Below are positions 19,278 through 26,743 of a DNA stretch of 64,000 nt, one piece after another. Each line of letters starts with the position of its first letter. Positions within the stretch are counted from its first letter, which is position 1. The notes beneath the pieces were generated by a model. The model did no database searches and was not told the DNA's origin. It saw only the letters and a list, made by a program, of their open reading frames with translations. Location: NCBI GenBank assembly GCA_947451525.1, contig CANFZM010000006.1:62001-126000 (forward strand). Reading direction: 5' to 3'. The DNA is from Flavobacteriaceae bacterium. Lineage in GTDB: Bacteria > Bacteroidota > Bacteroidia > Flavobacteriales > Flavobacteriaceae. The translations under genes were made by a program, and so were the position numbers.

Positions 19278-20966
19278 TTATTTTACGTTAAAAATTTGTT
19301 CTAATATTTTAATTGTAATTAAATAAGTTGGCTTAACTCCAGTGGTTCCAAGTCCTCCAGACGCTAACGTACTTCCGGTTTCTAATGGATTATCTGAAGC
19401 GTAATATGCATATCTAACTTTTACATTTGGATTGATGCTTTTTCTAATTTTAGATGCGCTCTGGATTGCTTTTTGATAATAGGATCCTTCCATTTCAAGT
19501 CCGATTGCCCCCCAAGTAGATTCGTGGAAAAATTTCAATAAATCTTTATTTTGTAGGGATGTTCCTAAAACGGTAACCATTGGTCCTGCAAAAACGGGAA
19601 TGTCGTTTCCGTCGAACATTTTAGCAGTTAGTTCATTTTCAAAAGAATAATTATCGGCGGTTCCTTCATTTATGTGTGCATTCGGAATCATAATGTCGCC
19701 TTTTCCTCCTTGAAGAATTCCCGCTTTTCCCATGATAGAAACCGATTCAACATTTACAAAAAGAGTGTTTTTGTCTTTTTTAAACGGTTTCAATAATTCA
19801 TCAATGGTTTCATAAGCCTGTTCTCCAAAGGCATAATCCATTACAATAATAACTGGATTTTCTCCTTTTATTTGTGCTTTGGTGAAACTTGATTTTGCCC
19901 AATCTATTTTAGCCGTATCAAATATTTGAACGTCAATATTAGTTCCGGATTGGTCTGGCAAAGAAATCATTCCGTGTTGCAAAGCAAAGGCTTCTACCTT
20001 ATTTCGCAATTCTTTATTTCCAGAAGCACTTAAATCTTCATAAATATCATATTCCGATTTTCCTTTGTATTTTGCACCCAAAACAGGGGTTGCAAAAATA
20101 GAATTCATCACCGAATGCATGTTGGCACTAATAACGTGAATAGGTCTTTCTAGTAAATTGTTTTCGCTTAAAACCTCTTTGATGTTGGTTGCCCAAATCT
20201 CACCATGAATGTGATGTCCAAGTCTTTCTCTTAAAATAGGACTAAAAGTGATGGTTCTTTTGTTGTTATCTAACGCTTCTTCAATTGCTAATTTTCCTAA
20301 CCAATAAATTACATGTAAAAAACGGTCTGGTTTTTCGGTGGTTCCAAAAGCATCGTAAATATCTAAAACTTCCGAAAAACTTCTTCCTAATACATTAGAA
20401 GTATGGGATATTGCTTTTTCTTTTTCTATTTGGGTAAGTTTCTTCGTTTGTAATGCCGCTTGTTCTAATTTCAACCAATCGCGAGTTACTTCATTACTTT
20501 CGTCTAATAATACGCGGTCTTTAATTTTATGGGATTCAATAAAAATAAAGGTCAAATGGGTTAAAATATCATAAATGTCCGATCGCCCGCGGGTAATCTC
20601 CACATTCATTTGTTCTTCGTCTATACGGTAACAATTTCTTCTTCTTTTGGGAGGAATTATTGCTTGAAAATGCGATTTTGAGTAACCTTCATCCGAAGTT
20701 AAATTGATGTAACGACATTCTTCAATTCCTACCGGAAGTCGTTCTATAACATATAGTAAACCATTAAGTTCTACTTTTTCTTCGGCTATGCTGCCGTAAA
20801 TTTCTGGTCGAAGCGCCAAGAGTGCTTCTCGTAAAGTTTCCCCTGAAATACCCATTGGTTTGTAAAAACCTCTGTTAAATAAATGTCTCATGGTAATGTA
20901 CAATCGTTCGATAGCCGCCGACGATTCTTGCGCTCTAGAACGCGAAATGTTTTTGATTTCTTTCAT
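19278..20966 (-). CDS. Conserved Bacteroidota protein of unknown function (DUF6909-like)
   Basis: A 562-residue soluble protein without a signal peptide or membrane helix. I recognise it only as a conserved Bacteroidota protein (I believe DUF6909). The N-terminal half is basic and helical. The C-terminal half (about 330-562) contains glycine-rich MGKAGILQGGKGDIMIPNA, then NEGTADNYSFENELTAKMF, then LEMEGSYYQKAIQSA. These resemble the phosphate-binding, substrate and EMEG motifs of nucleoside phosphorylases/nucleosidases (PNP_UDP fold). That similarity is by eye and the function is unproved. It precedes the Wzz-like gene by 8 bases, so it may share its transcript, although its function need not be glycan-related. 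Confidence 0.6.
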   Translation of the reverse strand: MKEIKNISRSRAQESSAAIERLYITMRHLFNRGFYKPMGISGETLREALLALRPEIYGSIAEEKVELNGLLYVIERLPVGIEECRYINLTSDEGYSKSHFQAIIPPKRRRNCYRIDEEQMNVEITRGRSDIYDILTHLTFIFIESHKIKDRVLLDESNEVTRDWLKLEQAALQTKKLTQIEKEKAISHTSNVLGRSFSEVLDIYDAFGTTEKPDRFLHVIYWLGKLAIEEALDNNKRTITFSPILRERLGHHIHGEIWATNIKEVLSENNLLERPIHVISANMHSVMNSIFATPVLGAKYKGKSEYDIYEDLSASGNKELRNKVEAFALQHGMISLPDQSGTNIDVQIFDTAKIDWAKSSFTKAQIKGENPVIIVMDYAFGEQAYETIDELLKPFKKDKNTLFVNVESVSIMGKAGILQGGKGDIMIPNAHINEGTADNYSFENELTAKMFDGNDIPVFAGPMVTVLGTSLQNKDLLKFFHESTWGAIGLEMEGSYYQKAIQSASKIRKSINPNVKVRYAYYASDNPLETGSTLASGGLGTTGVKPTYLITIKILEQIFNVK

Positions 20967-21007
20967 TTGTTTTTGTTATATAACCTGCAAATATAGGCAT
21001 TTCTAGT

Positions 21008-21877
21008 TTAATTGGTTAAAATGAGGTTAATTGCTGGTTCGTAAACCATCCGTTTGATTGGGATTTTTGCAGTATCGTACTGAATTTCTTTATTCCATTT
21101 ACCGCCAGAAAAGGTGAAAAGAAAATCTCTTTCTTCTAAATTGTATAACACCAATGGCGAATAAGATTTTTTGGTAGAAGTTACATTAGTATTGTAATTA
21201 GTAACTGTAGTTTCCGATTTATTTTTCTCGATAATTAGTTTTTCAAAACCTACAAAAAGTCCTTTTTTGGGCATACGCAAATTAAAGTCGGACACATTAA
21301 AAATGTTTTTCACCACTCCGTTGGGCACAGTAACCACAAAGTCTTTGGTTAGTAATTCCTCTCCTGGAAAGCCATTGGCATCAACACTATAAAAATGAAT
21401 TTTAACTGTGGCAGCCTCTATTTTACTGTCGGTTTCCACAGTAACTTGCTTGATGAATTTAGTTTTTTTGTATCGGATATAATACGGGAAGTACTTCACA
21501 TCAATTCTTGGGCCGTTGTCAAATGCTTGGTAAATGGCATTTTTGCTTTTGCCTATTTCAATTATTTTGCTTTCGAATTTTTTCAAAATAACCACATCGT
21601 CTAGTTGGTAGGATTTGGAAGCCAACTTCACTACCTGTGCTTGGGATGCTTTTAGGGTTTTCTTTTCAAATCCCAATGCCGAGAAAATCAAATTTTTGTT
21701 TGGATTGGTATGGATAACAAACTCTCCATTCTCTTCGGTGCTTGCACCAATGTTTTCGTTTTCTACCCAAATGTTAGCATACGGAATTGGTTTTCCGGTA
21801 ATGCTGTCTTTAACGATACCTTTTATTTGGGCGGAAAGGGAACAAGAAATTAGAAGAAATAGTATTGTTTTTTTCAT
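21008..21877 (-). CDS. Exported protein with CarboxypepD_reg-like domain
   Basis: A 289-residue protein with a signal peptide (residues 1-16, ending SLSA) and an N-terminal CarboxypepD_reg-like beta-sandwich (about 17-90; IKGIVKDSITGKPIPYANIW). This is the domain usually found at the start of TonB-dependent receptors, but here no plug or barrel follows. The remaining ~190 residues form a domain of unknown function shared with the neighbour at 21878-22789. Probably periplasmic or outer-membrane associated. The two genes are adjacent, separated by no bases, and are clearly a tandem duplication that has diverged. Confidence 0.75.
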   Translation of the reverse strand: MKKTILFLLISCSLSAQIKGIVKDSITGKPIPYANIWVENENIGASTEENGEFVIHTNPNKNLIFSALGFEKKTLKASQAQVVKLASKSYQLDDVVILKKFESKIIEIGKSKNAIYQAFDNGPRIDVKYFPYYIRYKKTKFIKQVTVETDSKIEAATVKIHFYSVDANGFPGEELLTKDFVVTVPNGVVKNIFNVSDFNLRMPKKGLFVGFEKLIIEKNKSETTVTNYNTNVTSTKKSYSPLVLYNLEERDFLFTFSGGKWNKEIQYDTAKIPIKRMVYEPAINLILTN

Positions 21878-22789
21878 TTAATTTGAAATAATAATGTTAA
21901 CTGAAGGGACTAAATATTTATTATGGTATTTTTTCATCAAAAGATTTTCATAACTATTAGGGTTTTGAATAGTTGTCTTTTCCGTTTTTTCCCATTTATT
22001 ATTTATTCTTTTATGCCATCCTATTTCTTTATTTATTGGAGATAATGGGATCTCGGGCTGGTATTGAAGTCCCTTAGTTTTAATTGTATTTCCATCTTTA
22101 TTTTTATATTCATAATCTTCGTAATACTTATTTTCCTCAATTTTTAATTTTTCAAAAACAATGTAAAAGCCATTTTCTGGAATGGCTATTTTTTTAGCAG
22201 ATAAATCAATTATGTTTTTTCTACTCCCTTTTTTTACCTCAATAATTAATTCATCCGAAAGCAAATTATCACTCGGAGAATCATCTTTATTGACCTCTAC
22301 GAGGTATAATCTAATTTTAGCATTAGAATTTTTAGATAATGTTTTGAATTTTAATTCTTTTACAAAAGGATATTTTTCAAATTCTTCTTTAGAAAATTTA
22401 AATAAAATACCGTCAACAAAGTAACCCATATGATATCTAAAACCGCTAGATTCATAATAGCCCATTTCTTTTTCTTCGTTTGAAGGCTTTTTATTAATTA
22501 CAACATCTTCTAATTTAATAGAAGTTGATTTTAAAATTACATTTTTCGTCTCAAGAGTTTTGATTATTTTAGTTTCAAAACCAATTGCAGAAAAAATCAA
22601 GTTTTTATCCTGATTTTTAATATCTAGATTAAAACTCCCATCTTCTTCTGAAGTAGTTCCAATGTTTTCATTCTCTATCCAAATGTTTACATAAGGTATA
22701 GGCTTGTTGTTTTCATCTACAACTACCCCTTTTATTTGGGCAGAAAGCAAATTAGTGAATACTAATAAAAGCGTGATTGTAATTTTCAT
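21878..22789 (-). CDS. Exported protein with CarboxypepD_reg-like domain (tandem paralogue)
   Basis: A 303-residue paralogue of the preceding entry with a signal peptide (residues 1-17). Its CarboxypepD_reg-like domain reads IKGVVVDENNKPIPYVNIWIENENIGTTSEEDGSF in pieces matching the neighbour almost word for word. The C-terminal part again carries the FVKELKFKTLS..A.IRLYLVE pattern and the GFYIVFEKLKIEEN pattern. The stop codon directly abuts the start of the downstream gene, so the two are one transcriptional unit. Function unknown; a role in outer-membrane protein handling or surface attachment would be speculation. Confidence 0.75.
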   Translation of the reverse strand: MKITITLLLVFTNLLSAQIKGVVVDENNKPIPYVNIWIENENIGTTSEEDGSFNLDIKNQDKNLIFSAIGFETKIIKTLETKNVILKSTSIKLEDVVINKKPSNEEKEMGYYESSGFRYHMGYFVDGILFKFSKEEFEKYPFVKELKFKTLSKNSNAKIRLYLVEVNKDDSPSDNLLSDELIIEVKKGSRKNIIDLSAKKIAIPENGFYIVFEKLKIEENKYYEDYEYKNKDGNTIKTKGLQYQPEIPLSPINKEIGWHKRINNKWEKTEKTTIQNPNSYENLLMKKYHNKYLVPSVNIIISN

Positions 22790-22810
22790 TTCTTGTTTAT
22801 AGTTTTCTTT

Positions 22811-22939
22811 ATAGCCCTGATTGAATTGGAAATCCTTTTTTAACTCCGACAGAGTTTTGAACTCTGTCGGAGTTGAAAAAGATTGTAACGGAAAGCAGGA
22901 ATTGCGATTATCGAAAATGCCCGAACGATTCGCTTCTAA
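22811..22939 (+). repeat. Dispersed intergenic element, copy A (possible Flavo-1-type RNA motif)
   Basis: This 129-base intergenic element shares its two ends with a second copy at 53769-53866 on the other strand. Shared parts are ATAGCCCTGA, TGGAAATCCTT, a variable hairpin, AAGATTG, GCAGGAATTGC and CGCTTCTAA. The variable hairpin in this copy is a perfect 15-base inverted repeat (22842-22856 and 22860-22874) around a TTG loop. A CCTG/CAGG pairing may close the structure. Such elements recur in flavobacterial genomes; it may correspond to the published Flavo-1 RNA motif, which I could not test. Confidence 0.65.
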
Positions 22940-22957
22940 TTTTATTTGTTATTTATA

Positions 22958-22985
22958 CCTAACAGGTTAAAAAAAACCTGTTAGG
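22958..22985 (-). terminator. Terminator-like hairpin at the end of the GH3-family gene
   Basis: Perfect 11-base inverted repeat CCTAACAGGTT / AACCTGTTAGG around six A residues. On the minus strand the loop is a U-tract. The right arm overlaps the stop codon of the GH3-family gene. Confidence 0.6.
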
Positions 22986-24462
22986 ATAGTTGATTTGCAA
23001 TTGTTCTATCGTTGGATAATCGTGGTAATTTATTTTGTCCGCCTAATTTCCCAATGGATTTCATGTATTCCTGAAATCCGTTTTTGGAAACTTTGGTGAT
23101 TTTTACTGTTTGTAGAACTTTTCCTACAATTAAATCGTCGTAATATACATTTTGTTTGCGCATAGCGTTGTCAATGGCTAACGCAAATTCGTCTAAATTA
23201 TTGGGTTCGTTTTCAAATTCTATAAACCATTCGTGGTAGGGCAATCCGGTTTCGGGGGCAATTTGTGGCGCCACTGTAAACTCGTTTACCCGAATAGTAG
23301 TGTCTTTCATGGCTTCTTGCAATGCGTGCTCGACTTCTTTGCCAATAACGTGCTCGCCAAAAGCCGAAATGTAGTGCTTGATTCTACCCGAAACAATAAC
23401 CCGATAGGGCTTCAAACTGGTAAATTGCATGGTATCGCCAATGTTGTAGGCCCAAAGACCGGCATTAGTAGAAATTATTAAAACGTAATTGACATGTAAT
23501 TCTACTTCGCCAATGGTATAGCGTTTGGGGTTTGGGGTGAAAAATTCGTCGGACTTTACAAATTCGTAGAAAATTCCGGAGTTTAAAAGCAATAACATTC
23601 CTTTTTCTTTTTGGGAATCTTGGTAGGCAAAAAATCCTTCGGAGGCGGGAAATAATTCAATGGCATCTACTTTGCGGCCAATAAGGTTTTCAAATTTGGC
23701 GCGGTAGGGTTCAAAATTTACGCCTCCGTAGATAAATAAATTAAAGTTTTTGAAGATTTCTCCAACCGGCTTCCCTCCTTTTTGTTGCAGTTTTTCAAAA
23801 TACATTTGCACCCAGGATGGAATTCCAGAAATCACGGCCATATCTTCGTGGATGGTTTCTTCTACAATGGCATCGACCTTGGTTTCCCAGTCTTCAATGC
23901 AATTGGTTTTCCAACTTGGTAGGCGATTTTTTTGTAAATATTTAGGAACAAAATGGGCTACAATTCCGGAAAGTCTACCGAGTTGGATGCCATTTTTTTC
24001 TTCTAAAATTGGACTTCCTTGTAGGAAAATCATTTTTCCGTTTACAAAATCGGCTTTCCCTGTTTCGTGAATGTAATTTAAGATGGCGTTTCGAGCGGCT
24101 TGAATATGAAACGGCATCGATTCTCTAGTAAGCGGAATGTATTTGGCCCCAGAAGTGGTTCCGGAAGTTTTAGCGAAATAAATTGGTTTTCCTTTCCAGA
24201 GAATATTTTCTTCTCCTTGCACCACGCGGTCTACATAAGGTTTTAGTTCTTCGTAATCCCGAATAGGAACGTGCTTTGCAAAATCTAGTGCGGTTTTTAT
24301 TTGTGAAAAATGATGGTCTTGTCCAAACTGGGTATTTTTCGCTTGACGGATTAAATCCTCTAAAACTTTTTGCTGGGTGGCAACAGGATTGGAGGCCCAT
24401 TTTTGGGTTTTGTTGTGAATTATTTTTGCAAAAAGTTGGGCTGCAATGGATTTTATTGACAT
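22981..24462 (-). CDS. GH3-family acyl-adenylate/amidosynthetase-like protein
   Basis: A 493-residue member of the GH3 auxin-responsive-promoter family (PF03321), an ANL-superfamily relative that adenylates a carboxylic acid and joins it to an amine in plants. The ATP-binding loop FAKTSGTTSGAKYIPL lies near residues 107-122, and the C-terminal hinge VSGRIKHYISAFGEHVIGKEVEHAL near 358-382. Full length for bacterial members. The physiological substrate in Bacteroidota is unknown. A short coiled-coil membrane protein lies upstream. The 3' end overlaps a hairpin terminator. Confidence 0.85.
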   Translation of the reverse strand: MSIKSIAAQLFAKIIHNKTQKWASNPVATQQKVLEDLIRQAKNTQFGQDHHFSQIKTALDFAKHVPIRDYEELKPYVDRVVQGEENILWKGKPIYFAKTSGTTSGAKYIPLTRESMPFHIQAARNAILNYIHETGKADFVNGKMIFLQGSPILEEKNGIQLGRLSGIVAHFVPKYLQKNRLPSWKTNCIEDWETKVDAIVEETIHEDMAVISGIPSWVQMYFEKLQQKGGKPVGEIFKNFNLFIYGGVNFEPYRAKFENLIGRKVDAIELFPASEGFFAYQDSQKEKGMLLLLNSGIFYEFVKSDEFFTPNPKRYTIGEVELHVNYVLIISTNAGLWAYNIGDTMQFTSLKPYRVIVSGRIKHYISAFGEHVIGKEVEHALQEAMKDTTIRVNEFTVAPQIAPETGLPYHEWFIEFENEPNNLDEFALAIDNAMRKQNVYYDDLIVGKVLQTVKITKVSKNGFQEYMKSIGKLGGQNKLPRLSNDRTIANQLS

Positions 24463-24469
24463 AGAAATA

Positions 24470-24507
24470 AGACGCTAATTTTGCCACAAAGACGCTAAGT
24501 CGCAAAG
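24470..24507. repeat. GACGCTAA intergenic repeat
   Basis: Two copies of GACGCTAA (24471-24478 and 24491-24498), 20 bases apart, within a stretch that continues CCACAAAG and GTCGCAAAG. This word family recurs between genes in many Bacteroidota; function unknown. It lies between the GH3 gene and the small membrane protein. Confidence 0.45.
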
Positions 24508-24508
24508 T

Positions 24509-25015
24509 TTATTTTTTTGGTTTGGATGGTTTCGATTTTTCTTTGGCTTTCTTTTCTTCATCAGCAACTTCTTTTCTTAGTTTTAATTCCGATTCGGTGG
24601 CGGTCAATTGCAAATCGGGCAACGTATCTACCGATAGTGCTAAAATTGAATCTTTATTGACTTTGGCATATTGTAAATTTCCATTTAAAACCTTTTGGAT
24701 GGATTGTAAATAGATCTCGTTTTTCTTGATAGCAAATTCTAGTGAATCGGATTTAAGAGCCAATTCGGTAGCGTCTTTTTTAAGTTTCGTTGAAGTATAT
24801 CCCGGAATATATTCGCGTAAAGGCGTGAAAGCAATAATAAAAGTGGTCACTGTGATAATCAAAATTGCGCCAATGGATGCCACTACAAAAACATTCATTA
24901 AGGTAAGTTTCAGCGAAAATATTTCTTCAAAAGTATCTTCGTTCAAAATAACCAAACGATTCTTAGTGAAAAGTTGCTTCTTTAATTGCTCTTTTTTTAG
25001 GCGTTTATCTGACAT
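24509..25015 (-). CDS. Small bitopic coiled-coil membrane protein, resembling the N-terminus of M23 metallopeptidases
   Basis: A 168-residue protein with a basic cytoplasmic N-terminus, one membrane helix (about residues 41-63, VFVVASIGAILIITVTTFII) and a periplasmic coiled coil ending in a Lys/Pro/Glu tail. The opening (LFTKNRLVILNEDTFEEIFSLKLT in pieces) and TPLREYIPGYTS resemble the membrane-proximal part of Bacteroidota M23 peptidases/divisome factors, but the HxH metal-binding catalytic domain is absent. It ends cleanly with a Lys-rich tail rather than a frameshift. It could be a regulatory stub or an independent family. It lies upstream of the GH3 gene and diverges from tatA. Confidence 0.6.
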   Translation of the reverse strand: MSDKRLKKEQLKKQLFTKNRLVILNEDTFEEIFSLKLTLMNVFVVASIGAILIITVTTFIIAFTPLREYIPGYTSTKLKKDATELALKSDSLEFAIKKNEIYLQSIQKVLNGNLQYAKVNKDSILALSVDTLPDLQLTATESELKLRKEVADEEKKAKEKSKPSKPKK

Positions 25016-25095
25016 ATTTTAGATTATCCTACAAATATAGAAATTAGTTCTAAACCAAACTTGTGTTTTTGGTGTTCTTTAATGCTAAATAGTTG

Positions 25096-25124
25096 TTGCG
25101 CTAATTAAATATTTTCTACATTTG
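25096..25124 (+). promoter_or_regulatory. Bacteroidota-type promoter of tatA
   Basis: A -33 TTG at 25096-25098, an 18-base spacer and a -7 TACATTTG at 25117-25124 match the TTG/TAnnTTTG consensus, 28 bases before the tatA start codon. Confidence 0.6.
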
Positions 25125-25152
25125 CATATTATAACTTTTAATAAGTAACATT

Positions 25153-25350
25153 ATGAACTTTTTAACTATATTTTTAGAGCTTACTCCGGGACATATTTTA
25201 CTAATATTGGCGGTGGTTTTACTTCTTTTTGGAGGTAAAAAAATTCCAGAATTAATGAAAGGTTTAGGAACTGGTCTTAAAGAATTTAAAAATGCTTCTA
25301 AAGACGAGCAACCTGCAAATTCTAAAAAAGAAGAAGAAACTAAAGAATAA
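25153..25350 (+). CDS. tatA: Sec-independent protein translocase subunit TatA
   Basis: A 65-residue protein with an N-terminal membrane helix (residues 12-26), the conserved [20 protein letters not shown] hinge and amphipathic helix (about 26-45), and a short acidic/lysine tail. It should oligomerise to form the Tat export pore for folded proteins in the inner membrane. Preceded by a good promoter and followed by a strong bidirectional terminator, so it is monocistronic. It is the only plus-strand gene between 0.7 and 35.8 kb. tatC is not nearby. Confidence 0.92.
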   Translation: MNFLTIFLELTPGHILLILAVVLLLFGGKKIPELMKGLGTGLKEFKNASKDEQPANSKKEEETKE

Positions 25351-25372
25351 GATTTCTTTAAATTACAATTTT

Positions 25373-25416
25373 AAAATTCCAAATTCCAAGGTATACTATT
25401 TGGAATTTGGAATTTT
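25373..25416. terminator. Bidirectional terminator between tatA and the DUF4143 ATPase
   Basis: Perfect 17-base inverted repeat (25373-25389 and 25400-25416) with a 10-base loop, flanked by A- and T-runs. The arms contain tandem AAATTCC heptamers. It lies between convergent genes. Confidence 0.75.
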
Positions 25417-25432
25417 CTTTTTTTGGAATTTT

Positions 25433-26563
25433 TTATAAAATATAATCTAAATAATTATCTTGATTGATGATTTCAAAAGTTGCATCTGGGTAAGATTTTG
25501 CAAATTCTGTTGGTATTTTGGATTTAGATTTTCCGTATTTATATTCAAATGCTGCTATTTGTTCATTTTTAACTTCTATTCTATCTATTTCTTGCCTGGT
25601 GTGTGTTCTCCAAAAATAATCTAAAACATGATTTTCTTGGTAGTTCAACTTTTTTATTCTCTCCGAATTTAGATAATTTTCCCACAACTTGCCTACATCC
25701 TCTCTCATATTCAATGGATTAAATGAATTGATTATGGCATTTCTAATTCCGTTATCAACAAAATACCACTTTTTCATTTTAGTTATTTCATTATCTCTGT
25801 TTTTGCTAAATCCTGATACACTGTAAATTATAAATACTTTACTAAATAAATCAAGATATTTTTCTACTGTGTTTTTACTAATTTGTAAATCGCGACCAAT
25901 ACTTTCTAAGGATATTTCACTTCCTGTTCTAAAAGCAATAATTTGAAGCAAAGCAATAATTTTATCTCTTTTTTTTATTCCTTCAAACGCAAATATATCT
26001 CTTAATAATTGCGTGTTTACAATTTCTTTTAGATAACTTATTTTATCTTCTCTATTAATTATTTTACTCAACTCTGGATAACTTCCAAAAATCAACCTAT
26101 CTTCTAGATTGTTTCTGGTTTCTAGATAATTTTCTGTTTTTGAAAATTCTATTTGAGAAATTGGATATAAATTTATAGTTTTCATTCTACCCACTAATGG
26201 TTCGCCTATTTGATTATTAATTTCAAATGCCGAGGATCCTGTTACTAAAACTTTTAGATTAGGAATAGTATCAACCATTAATTTCAATTTCTTCCCAATA
26301 TTAGGAATTTCTTGTGCTTCGTCTATAACTAAAAACCTTGTGTCTCCAAGTAATCTGTTAAAATTTGCGGTGCTTTGTGATTCTAATAAATTATGAGACT
26401 CTACATCGTCGCCATTTAAAAAAAGATATTTTTCATTTAAATTTTCAATGATTTTTTCAATTAACTTTGTTTTTCCTACTCGTCTTGCACCTAAAAGCAC
26501 AACAACTTTGTTGGGTTGTAATTTTTTTTGTATCAACTCTAATGCAACTCTAGTTATTTCCAT
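25433..26563 (-). CDS. AAA_14/DUF4143 ATPase, first copy
   Basis: A 376-residue protein with an N-terminal AAA_14 P-loop domain: Walker A LLGARRVGKTKLIEKI (residues 23-38) and Walker B FLVIDEAQEI near 97-106. A central winged-helix-like segment follows (SLESIGRDLQISKNTVEKYLDLF), then a C-terminal DUF4143 domain with YFVDNGIRNAI and, near the end, an RQEIDRIEV..EYK.GKSK pattern that resembles a PD-(D/E)XK nuclease fold. Role in the cell is unknown. Three 32-base repeats containing a long inverted repeat lie just upstream over the promoter region. A second DUF4143 ATPase is at 38158-39336. Monocistronic, converging with tatA. Confidence 0.82.
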   Translation of the reverse strand: MEITRVALELIQKKLQPNKVVVLLGARRVGKTKLIEKIIENLNEKYLFLNGDDVESHNLLESQSTANFNRLLGDTRFLVIDEAQEIPNIGKKLKLMVDTIPNLKVLVTGSSAFEINNQIGEPLVGRMKTINLYPISQIEFSKTENYLETRNNLEDRLIFGSYPELSKIINREDKISYLKEIVNTQLLRDIFAFEGIKKRDKIIALLQIIAFRTGSEISLESIGRDLQISKNTVEKYLDLFSKVFIIYSVSGFSKNRDNEITKMKKWYFVDNGIRNAIINSFNPLNMREDVGKLWENYLNSERIKKLNYQENHVLDYFWRTHTRQEIDRIEVKNEQIAAFEYKYGKSKSKIPTEFAKSYPDATFEIINQDNYLDYIL

Positions 26564-26580
26564 AAATAAAAATATTTAAA

Positions 26581-26588
26581 CAAATATA
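26581..26588 (-). promoter_or_regulatory. Probable -7 element of the first DUF4143 gene
   Basis: On the minus strand this reads TATATTTG, fitting TAnnTTTG, 18 bases before the start codon. The repeat block begins 11 bases further upstream, covering the -33 region. No clear TTG was found at the right distance. Confidence 0.5.
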
Positions 26589-26598
26589 AATAAAATAT

Positions 26599-26683
26599 TT
26601 AATTTCCGTCATTAAAATGACGGAAATTAATAAAATTGCGTCAATACCGTGACGGAAATTAATAAAAACACGTCAATATGATT
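26599..26683. repeat. Three 32-bp-period repeats with a 15-bp palindrome upstream of DUF4143 ATPase 1
   Basis: CGTCA starts at 26607, 26639 and 26671, exactly 32 bases apart. The companion word TGACGGAAATTAATAAAA starts at 26618 and 26650. In the first unit they form a perfect 15-base inverted repeat (26599-26613 and 26616-26630) with an AA centre; in the second, CGTCA/TGACG face each other over 6 bases. Units are contiguous, without unique spacers. Likely operator for autoregulation or a recognition site of the ATPase; inference. Confidence 0.8.
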
Positions 26684-26743
26684 ACTTTTTGTAGTTGGAA
26701 ATATTTTCAATAGATACACTATTTGGATTTATGCTTTGGAATT

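Noticed and set aside
23750..24070. Plus-strand frame of 106 codons inside the GH3-family gene
   Set aside because: The minus-strand GH3 frame is complete with its motifs; this is a shadow frame.
26599..26683. Regular 32-bp repeats that look like a short CRISPR array
   Set aside because: The repeat units are contiguous and themselves dyad-symmetric, with no unique spacers and no cas genes; the position over a promoter fits an operator. The same applies to 38033-38113.
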